A DNA stretch of 64,000 nt from Comamonas sp. SCN 65-56. GTDB lineage: Bacteria; Pseudomonadota; Gammaproteobacteria; Burkholderiales; Burkholderiaceae_C. The number at the start of each line of letters is the position of its first letter. Positions within the stretch are counted from its first letter, which is position 1. Both the position numbers and the translations under genes were made by a program. This document shows positions 52,820-59,215 of the stretch, one piece after another. The notes below the pieces were generated by a model. That model made no database searches and was not told the origin of the DNA. It saw only the letters and a program-made list of their open reading frames with translations. The stretch spans positions 101,006 to 165,005 of the forward strand of contig NZ_MEDS01000006.1 in NCBI RefSeq assembly GCF_001724135.1, given 5' to 3'.

Positions 52820-53695
52820 ATGTTTGCAGGAATACTCGATCAGACCGTTTCGGGCCTCGCCAACGGAGCCATCTATGCCAGCGTGGCACTGGCATTGGTG
52901 ATGATCTACACGACTACCGACCACATCAACTTCGCGCAGGGCGAGATGGCCTTGTTTTCGACCTACCTCGGCTGGTGGCTGATCAGCGCGGGGCTGGACT
53001 ACTGGACGGCATTTGCCGCGACGATCGTGGCTTCAATGGCCATGGGTGGTCTGATCGAGCGAATTCTGATCCGACGCACGGAGGGTCAGTCCATGCTGGT
53101 GCTGATCGTCGTCTTCATAGGGTTGATGATCTTGCTCAACAGCTTGGCCGGCGTCTTGTTCGGCTACGAAACCAAGTCGATTGAAAGCCCGTTCAATGAA
53201 AGCGTCTGGGGTGCCGTGCCCCACGTCGGGCCGCATCAACTCGGGATGCTGACGGTGATTCTGGCAATGCTGGGGCTGGTCTACCTCTTTTTCCGGTTCA
53301 CCAGCCTCGGCCTGAAGATGCGTGCCGCGGCGCAGAACCCGATCAGCAGCAGGCTGGTCGGCATCAACGTGGGGGCAATGCTGTGCCTGGGCTGGGCGCT
53401 GGCGGCGGGCATCGGTGCTGCGGCCGGCATGATGACGGCGCCACTGGTGTACCTGGAACCGAACATGATGAGCGGCATCATCATCTACGCGTTCGCCGGT
53501 GCGCTGCTGGGCGGGATCGACAACCCCTGGGGTGCTGCAGTCGGCGGCTTTCTGCTCGGAATCATCGAAACCCTGGCCGGGTCCTACCTGGTAGGAACAG
53601 ACCTGCGGTTGACAGTCGCACTGCTGGTCATCATCGTGGTCCTCCTGGCGCGACCACGCGGGTTGTTCGGCAAACAAATGGTGGTGCGGGTATGA
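52820..53695 (+). CDS. Liv-type ABC transporter permease (LivH-like)
   Basis: 291 residues with about eight hydrophobic helices. LivH features are the N-terminal QTVSGLANGAIYASVALALV, DHINFAQGEMALFSTYLGWW, and the cytoplasmic coupling segment MRAAAQNPISSRLVGINVG that contacts the ATPases, then FAGALLGGIDNPWGAAVGGF. ATG 52820 is 1 base after the livF stop. It forms the membrane pore with the LivM-like protein. Confidence 0.92.
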   Translation: MFAGILDQTVSGLANGAIYASVALALVMIYTTTDHINFAQGEMALFSTYLGWWLISAGLDYWTAFAATIVASMAMGGLIERILIRRTEGQSMLVLIVVFIGLMILLNSLAGVLFGYETKSIESPFNESVWGAVPHVGPHQLGMLTVILAMLGLVYLFFRFTSLGLKMRAAAQNPISSRLVGINVGAMLCLGWALAAGIGAAAGMMTAPLVYLEPNMMSGIIIYAFAGALLGGIDNPWGAAVGGFLLGIIETLAGSYLVGTDLRLTVALLVIIVVLLARPRGLFGKQMVVRV

Positions 53696-54741
53696 ACTCG
53701 AAAACTTTTGATACGACTGTCGTGGTTCGCGCTCGCGGTGCCGCGCTGCCATTCGCCAAGTGGGGGGCTGCCCGACCCGGGCGGTGGCTCATGCTCTTGA
53801 CCTTGCTGGCGGCCTTCGCGGCCCTGGCCCCTGGGTATCTGCTGTTTCAAGGCACCCAGTTGCTGATTTACGCGGTGGCAATTCTCGGACTGAATCTCTT
53901 GGTGGGCTACAACGGACAGCTCTCTCTGGGGCATAGTGCGTTCTACGCGCTGGGTGCTTACGCCGCGGCAATGCTGGTTGAGTTCGGTCAAACCCCAAGC
54001 GTGGTGGCAATCGTCGTTGCAGGCTTGGTTTGCTTGGCCGTTGGCTTCCTGTTTGGCTTTCCCGCATCCCGGCTCGCCGGCCACTACCTCGCGCTGGCGA
54101 CCTTTGCACTGAGCGTGGCGACACCGCAATTGATCAAGCACCAGAGTCTGGAGGCGTGGACTGGAGGCGCCCAAGGTCTGGCAGTCGAGCGCGCTGGTGC
54201 GCCTGCGGGCTTGCCCCTTGACTCGGATCAATGGTTTTTCGCACTGACTGCGGTGGTCACCATAGTGCTCTTCGTGCTGGCGCGCAACCTCGTCAACAGC
54301 CGCATCGGCAGAGCCATGGAGGCCATTCGCGACCAACCGGTGGCGGCCAGAACCATGGGCATCGACACGACACTGCATCGCGCAATCGTCTTTGGCATCA
54401 GTGCAATGTATGTCGGCATGGCGGGGGCCATGGCTGGCTTGCTGACCCAATTCGTCTCGCCCGACAGCTACTCGTTGATGCTCTCCATTGCCTTGCTGGT
54501 GGGTGTCGTACTGGGCGGCGCGGCGCGGCTGTCGGGTGCCGTGTGGGGCGCGTTGTTCATTCTCTTCGCGCCGAATCTGCTGGAAGGCGTGTCCAAATCC
54601 GCACCCGGTGTCTTGTATGGGGCACTGCTGGTCGTGGTCATCTTGACCATGCCTACCGGTGTGGCCGGCGGCATCGATCGCCTCACACGCATGGTCCGCG
54701 CGCTGCGCGGCACGACAAAACTGGAGAAAACCGATGATTGA
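53692..54741 (+). CDS. Liv-type ABC transporter permease (LivM-like)
   Basis: 349 residues: a 35-residue polar N-terminus, then about nine helices. LivM features are ILGLNLLVGYNGQLSLGHSA, FYALGAYAAAMLVEFG, GHYLALATFALSVATPQLIK and the coupling loop RAMEAIRDQPVAARTMGID. Start overlaps the livH stop by 4 bases, and its end overlaps the P450 gene by 8 bases. Translational coupling of importer and oxygenase suggests that the imported compound is the P450 substrate or its direct precursor. Confidence 0.92.
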   Translation: MNSKTFDTTVVVRARGAALPFAKWGAARPGRWLMLLTLLAAFAALAPGYLLFQGTQLLIYAVAILGLNLLVGYNGQLSLGHSAFYALGAYAAAMLVEFGQTPSVVAIVVAGLVCLAVGFLFGFPASRLAGHYLALATFALSVATPQLIKHQSLEAWTGGAQGLAVERAGAPAGLPLDSDQWFFALTAVVTIVLFVLARNLVNSRIGRAMEAIRDQPVAARTMGIDTTLHRAIVFGISAMYVGMAGAMAGLLTQFVSPDSYSLMLSIALLVGVVLGGAARLSGAVWGALFILFAPNLLEGVSKSAPGVLYGALLVVVILTMPTGVAGGIDRLTRMVRALRGTTKLEKTDD

Positions 54742-55975
54742 TCAAGCACTCGACAACGCCATCGCCGACGGGAAGACCTACGGCAATCCGGACGATCAGC
54801 ATGCGCTGTTCACGCGGCTGCGGCAAGAGGATCCCGTGCATTGGAGCGAACCCGAAGGGTTCAGGCCGTTCTGGACCGTCTCCAAGCACGCCGACATCAT
54901 GGAGATTGAGCGCCAACAGGATTTGTTCACGAATGCACCACGCTCCAAGCTGTTCAGCATCGAGTTCGAGGACAAGGTGCGCTCGCTGATGGAAGGCAAC
55001 AGTAACCTCGTACGCGGACTGCCCCAGATGGATGGGATGGAACACCGAACCTACCGTCAGATCACCCAAGCGTGGTTTCTGCCCAAACAGATCAAGCAGC
55101 TTGAGGAGCGAATTACCCAACTGGCTCAAAGAACAGTCGCCGATCTGGAACAACGTTCCGGAGAGACATTCGATTTCTACACCGAACTCGCGGCGTGGTA
55201 CCCGCTGCGGGTGATCATGCTGATCCTCGGATTGCCGGAATCGGATGAGGCTGAACTGTTGCGTATCACCAATGCCTATTTTGGCGGTAGTGACCCGGAG
55301 ATGCAGAAAGGCTCAGATCTGTTTCAAGCGACCCGGGATTTCATCAGGTATTTCGACGGCGTGAGCGAGAACCGGCGCGCGCATCCCACCGATGACGTGG
55401 CATCGGTCATCGCCAATTCAGTCATCGACGGCAAGCCCATAGGACATCACGAAGCGTCCTCGTACTACATCGCACTGGCTGCGGCCGGTCATGACACAAC
55501 GGGCGGGACGGCAGCCAGTGGCCTGCTTGCCTTGATTCAACATCCGGATCAATGGCGCCGCCTGCAGGCCGAACCCGATCTCATTCCCTCAGCCGTCGAC
55601 GAGTTCGTGCGCTGGGCCTCGCCAGCCAAGCATTTCATGCGAACCGCGAAGCAGGACTATGTCCTTCGCGGCAAGAACATCAAGCGCGGTGAGGCACTGC
55701 TGATGGCATATCCCTCCGGCAATCGTGACGAGGACGTGTTTGACGAGCCGTTCGCCTTTCGGATCGATCGCAGTCCCAATCGCCACCTGGGTTTCGGCTT
55801 CGGAGCGCACATGTGCCTGGGCATGATGCTCGCGAAAATGGAGCTGCAGATTCTTTTTCGTCAACTTTTGCCCCGAGTCCATCGTTTCGAACTGGCCGGC
55901 GAACCGGCGTGGGTGCAGACCTCGTTCGTCGGCGGAGTCAAGCGTCTGCCGGTTCGTGTGACCATGCGTAGCTGA
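54734..55975 (+). CDS. Cytochrome P450 (bacterial class I type)
   Basis: 413 residues, soluble. The I-helix oxygen-activation motif is AAAGHDTTGG (about 248-257), the K-helix ExxR is EFVR (about 289), and the heme-thiolate loop is FGFGAHMCLGMMLAK with Cys near 360. It inserts oxygen into a C-H bond. Overall style resembles bacterial CYPs acting on terpenoids and steroid side chains, but the family cannot be assigned by eye. No ferredoxin or ferredoxin reductase is in the island, so redox partners must come from elsewhere. The start overlaps livM by 8 bases. Confidence 0.95.
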   Translation: MIDQALDNAIADGKTYGNPDDQHALFTRLRQEDPVHWSEPEGFRPFWTVSKHADIMEIERQQDLFTNAPRSKLFSIEFEDKVRSLMEGNSNLVRGLPQMDGMEHRTYRQITQAWFLPKQIKQLEERITQLAQRTVADLEQRSGETFDFYTELAAWYPLRVIMLILGLPESDEAELLRITNAYFGGSDPEMQKGSDLFQATRDFIRYFDGVSENRRAHPTDDVASVIANSVIDGKPIGHHEASSYYIALAAAGHDTTGGTAASGLLALIQHPDQWRRLQAEPDLIPSAVDEFVRWASPAKHFMRTAKQDYVLRGKNIKRGEALLMAYPSGNRDEDVFDEPFAFRIDRSPNRHLGFGFGAHMCLGMMLAKMELQILFRQLLPRVHRFELAGEPAWVQTSFVGGVKRLPVRVTMRS

Positions 55976-56012
55976 GTCGGCTGGCGTACCGACTGCCGTG
56001 CAGGAAGGCTGG

Positions 56013-57143
56013 ATGATGGAGACCCATGCGAAATCACAGGATCGGCAGGTGATGGCTGCGGTCGTTGAGCGACCAGGGATGGCATTTCGTCTCGAACAAC
56101 TGGTTCTCGCGGCGCCGATGGACGATGAAATTTGCGTACGCGTGGTGGCAACGGGAATTTGCCATACCGACGTTGCGATGCGCGATTCCGACACCCGGGC
56201 GCCCAAGCCCATCGTTCTCGGTCATGAAGGTGCCGGGGTGGTCGAATCGGTGGGCCGCCTTGTGACGCGCATCCAGCCCGGTGATCACGTCGTAATGAGT
56301 TATGGCTGGTGCGGCAGTTGCGCGCGCTGCGCAGCCGGGCGCATGGCCTATTGCCGCGACTTCAACAGCCTCAACTTCGGTGGGCGGCGTCCAGACGGAT
56401 CGACGGGCTTGCGGCGCCTTGACGGACAGCGCGTGCATGGTCACTTCTTCGGCCAATCGTCCTTCGCCACCCATGTCGTCACGAATGAGCGGCATGCCGT
56501 GGTCGTACCCCGCGATTTGCCGTTGCAGTACCTCGCGCCGCTTGGGTGTGGCGTCCAGACCGGCGCTGGAGCCATCCTGAACAGCCTGCGAGTTCAACCG
56601 GGCGACAGCGTGGCGGTATTCGGGGTCGGATCAGTCGGGATGTCTGCCGTCATGGCAGCGAAAGCCGCGGGTGCCTCGCGCATCATTGCCATTGACATCC
56701 ATCCTGCGCGGCTTGAGCTGGCCAGGGAACTGGGGGCTTGCACGGCGCTGGATGCGCGCGCGGCCGACTTCGAAGCTGACTTGGCGGCGACCGTCGGTGA
56801 CGGTGTCACCCATGCCGTCGACACGACGGGACGACCAGAAACGATCAAGGCTGCGCTGGCGTCGTTGACCGTGCACGGTGTTTGCGGGCTCGTTGCTATG
56901 CCGCAGGGCGAGATACCGTTCGATCCGCGTCAACTGATGGTTGGCGGACGCATGTTGCGGGGCATTGTCGAAGGCGACGGCGTTCCTGGTGCCTTCATTC
57001 CGCATCTTGTTGAGCTTTATCGGGCCGGGCGCTTTCCGCTGGACCAGCTGGTGCGGTGCTACCCGTTTGCGCAGATCAATGAAGCCATGGCAGACATGGA
57101 GCGTGGGCAGACTCTGAAGCCAGTATTGTTGATGCCGGGCTGA
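56013..57143 (+). CDS. Zinc-dependent alcohol dehydrogenase (MDR family)
   Basis: 376 residues from ATG 56013, behind AGGAAGG; a GTG at 55998 would add 5 residues. Catalytic zinc ligands are in TGICHTDVAM (Cys) and GHEGAGVVE (His-Glu). Structural zinc cysteines are in CGSCARCAAGRMAYC, and the NAD fold is VFGVGSVGMSAVMAA followed by IIAIDIH (Asp, NAD preference). The architecture is that of aryl/allyl alcohol dehydrogenases such as XylB. It would oxidise the P450-made primary alcohol to the aldehyde for the island's aldehyde dehydrogenase. Confidence 0.93.
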   Translation: MMETHAKSQDRQVMAAVVERPGMAFRLEQLVLAAPMDDEICVRVVATGICHTDVAMRDSDTRAPKPIVLGHEGAGVVESVGRLVTRIQPGDHVVMSYGWCGSCARCAAGRMAYCRDFNSLNFGGRRPDGSTGLRRLDGQRVHGHFFGQSSFATHVVTNERHAVVVPRDLPLQYLAPLGCGVQTGAGAILNSLRVQPGDSVAVFGVGSVGMSAVMAAKAAGASRIIAIDIHPARLELARELGACTALDARAADFEADLAATVGDGVTHAVDTTGRPETIKAALASLTVHGVCGLVAMPQGEIPFDPRQLMVGGRMLRGIVEGDGVPGAFIPHLVELYRAGRFPLDQLVRCYPFAQINEAMADMERGQTLKPVLLMPG

Positions 57144-57337
57144 GGTAGACACAGGCCATCCTCTGTCACGGAACCGCGCCGACACCGAAGGCTTGATCGA
57201 TCCACCGAGGACCCCAGGCGCAGGCCGCGGGCCGCTCGTGGCCTGCGTCAGGCGGTCTTGGCCCGGTGATCGCGTGCAGGGTCGGCGCCACCGCGGGTTC
57301 GAATTTTCATGGCAGGAGTACGAAGCGAATAGACTTG

Positions 57338-58243
57338 ATGTTCGCCATGAGCCTCTACGACAACATTCGCGAATTGACTTTCTTCCTGCGCGTGACGGAG
57401 GAATCGAGTTTTTCGGCTGCGGCGCGCAGTCTGGACGTCGATCCATCGACGATCAGCAAGGTCGTGCAGCGAATGGAAGACAGACTGGGCGTGCGATTGT
57501 TTCACCGGACTTCGCGCACCTTGCGCCTCACGCACGAGGGAGAACGCTTCCAGGCCGCGGTCCTGAAGGTCGTCTCGGCGATCGAGGAGGCCGAGGAATC
57601 GCTCAACCCGTCGCTCAACGAAATCGACGGCGTGCTGCGCATCGGCAGCACGGCGGGCTTCGCCCGACTGTGGCTCACCCCGCTGATGCCGGGATTCTGT
57701 GCTTCGCACCCCAAGCTCAAGGTGGAGTTGGTGGCGTCGCAGACCCCGTTGAACCTTGCGGAGCAGCAACTCGACCTTGCTTTCTACAGCGGCATGGTGC
57801 CGGATTCATCGCTTGTCGCACGGCGCATGACCACGGTCCACTGGCGCATCTTCGGTTCGCCGGAGTATCTGAAGCGACACGGTACACCTCGCACCCCAGA
57901 AGACCTGGATGGGCACCAGTGCCTGAACTTTCTGCCCGGGTCATTTCGCAGCCAATGGCCGCTCAACGACGGGCACGACGTACGTAGTTTCACGCCCTCG
58001 GGGCCGGTGGCCGCAACCGATGGCGATGTGTTGTGTCAGCTCGCGGTAGCCGGCATGGGTTTGGTGCGGTTGGTAGACGCACGTGCGCGCGCGGATGTGG
58101 AAAGTCAGCGCTTGCTCTCCGTGCTCGATGAGTTCCGCGCACCCGGTGACCCGGTCTACGCTGTCTACCAGAACCGGCGCTATCTGAGTTCGCGCGTGCG
58201 CGCGTTCCTGGACTATTTCAGCGAACACGTGCCAGCGGACTGA
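57338..58243 (+). CDS. LysR-family transcriptional regulator of the island
   Basis: 301 residues from ATG 57338 (MFAMSLYDN); ATG 57347 is an equal alternative, and neither has a good ribosome site. Winged HTH: FFLRVTEESSFSAAARSLDV, recognition STISKVVQRMEDRLGVRLFH. Effector domain from about residue 90 (GVLRIGSTAGFARLWLTPLM). It sits between the two halves of the island transcribed rightward, in the same direction as its neighbours. It is the only regulator gene in the island and the best candidate to bind the GGCACA palindromes, though LysR proteins usually bind T-N11-A sites, so this is an inference. Confidence 0.88.
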   Translation: MFAMSLYDNIRELTFFLRVTEESSFSAAARSLDVDPSTISKVVQRMEDRLGVRLFHRTSRTLRLTHEGERFQAAVLKVVSAIEEAEESLNPSLNEIDGVLRIGSTAGFARLWLTPLMPGFCASHPKLKVELVASQTPLNLAEQQLDLAFYSGMVPDSSLVARRMTTVHWRIFGSPEYLKRHGTPRTPEDLDGHQCLNFLPGSFRSQWPLNDGHDVRSFTPSGPVAATDGDVLCQLAVAGMGLVRLVDARARADVESQRLLSVLDEFRAPGDPVYAVYQNRRYLSSRVRAFLDYFSEHVPAD

Positions 58244-58298
58244 CAAGCACGCACCCGTGATCGCAGGGCACGGCGTCACTGTCGACCTTGCCGACGAC

Positions 58299-58353
58299 GC
58301 ACAGGTGTTGTGCCGGCAGCTGCCTTGGCAGGGGCGCGCTGCTCGCCTAACCT
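58299..58353 (+). promoter_or_regulatory. Second copy of the island operator-promoter, upstream of the crotonase gene
   Basis: GCACA-GGTGT-TGTGC (58299-58313; flanked by C and CG) shares 17 consecutive bases with the site at 47101. Exactly 10 bases after the TGTGCC arm comes TTGGCA (58325-58330), then a 17-base spacer and TAACCT (58348-58353). Operator-to-start distance (about 85 bases) also matches the first site. The 148-base gap 58244-58391 contains no gene. Confidence 0.65.
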
Positions 58354-58391
58354 TGATCTCCAGACCACCACTGATCCAGGAGAACCTGCTG

Positions 58392-59198
58392 ATGACTTAC
58401 GAAAATTACCACGACCTGAAAGTCGAAGTGGCGAACAAGGTCGCCGCCGTGACGCTCAATCGCCCCGAAGCACGCAACGCGATCAACCAGCGACTGATTC
58501 GCGAGCTGCGCACGATCTGGGACGATCTGGCCGACGATATGTCCGTCAACGCCGTATTGCTGACGGGCGCGGGCGACTGGTTCAGTGTTGGCGGTGACGT
58601 CAAGGCGATGAGTGAGCGCCCTGGCGGCGACGTGCTCGAGGAAGGCGAAGTGCACGATCCGATGATCAGTCGCCGCCTTGTGAACCGTTTGCTTGAACTC
58701 GACAAACCGATCGTCAGTGCAATCAACGGAGACTGCGTCGGCCTCGCGGCGACAATCGCGCTGCTGTGCGACATCTCCGTGATGGCCGATGACGCACGGA
58801 TCGGCGACAGCCACGTCAACAAGGTTGGCCTTGTCGCCGGCGATGGCGGCACGGTGATCTGGCCACTGCTGATTGGCGTGGCGAAGGCGAAAGAGTTCCT
58901 GATGCGCGGCACCCTGCTCAAGGGCAAGGAGGCTGAACGAATTGGCTTGGTGGGCCACGTGAAGCCACGGTCAGAAGTACTTCCCTTCGCGCGCCAGATA
59001 GCGCAGGAGCTGGCCGATGGGCCGACGTGGGCAACCCGCTGGACCAAGCTGTCGGTCAATCAGATCGTCAAGGAGCGGGTCAATCATCTGCTGGAAGCCT
59101 CCATGGCGCTTGAGCAGGTGACGTTCGAGTTGGCCGATCACAAGGAGGCGACACAGGCCTTCAAGGACAAGCGCAAACCCTGCTTCGGTACTGCTTGA
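58392..59198 (+). CDS. Crotonase-family (enoyl-CoA hydratase/isomerase-like) protein lacking both catalytic Glu
   Basis: 268 residues from ATG 58392, behind CAGGAGAA. The fold is clear: EARNAINQRLIRELRTIWDD, oxyanion-hole GDWFSVGGDVKAMSE and NGDCVGLAATIALLCDISV. At the positions of the two hydratase glutamates the sequence reads Thr (AATIAL instead of GCELA) and a His/Val pair (DSHVN instead of QPEI), while an Asp appears in LVAGDGGTV. It is therefore probably not a standard hydratase; isomerase, lyase or hydrolase chemistry is possible. It has its own copy of the island promoter and lies 17 bases from uvrA. Confidence 0.85.
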   Translation: MTYENYHDLKVEVANKVAAVTLNRPEARNAINQRLIRELRTIWDDLADDMSVNAVLLTGAGDWFSVGGDVKAMSERPGGDVLEEGEVHDPMISRRLVNRLLELDKPIVSAINGDCVGLAATIALLCDISVMADDARIGDSHVNKVGLVAGDGGTVIWPLLIGVAKAKEFLMRGTLLKGKEAERIGLVGHVKPRSEVLPFARQIAQELADGPTWATRWTKLSVNQIVKERVNHLLEASMALEQVTFELADHKEATQAFKDKRKPCFGTA

Positions 59199-59215
59199 CC
59201 TTGAGTGGGGCCACC

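Larger units (their letters stand above)
43479..59215. other. Candidate genomic island: P450/CoA catabolic cluster with its own Liv importer
   Basis: Twelve complete genes between a truncated resident gene (left) and uvrA (right). Hand counts of seven 60-base lines inside average roughly 58% GC, against about 71% for six lines outside; this is a small sample. Codons such as CGA, TTG and GAT are visibly commoner inside. No integrase, tRNA or direct repeat flanks were found. The dispersed repeat family seen elsewhere in the window was not found here. Together these indicate acquisition by recombination rather than by a visible integrative element. Confidence 0.6.

Noticed and set aside
43479..59215. 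Integrative element with integrase and attachment repeats
   Set aside because: No integrase, relaxase, tRNA or flanking direct repeat is visible; only composition, gene content and a truncated neighbour support island status.
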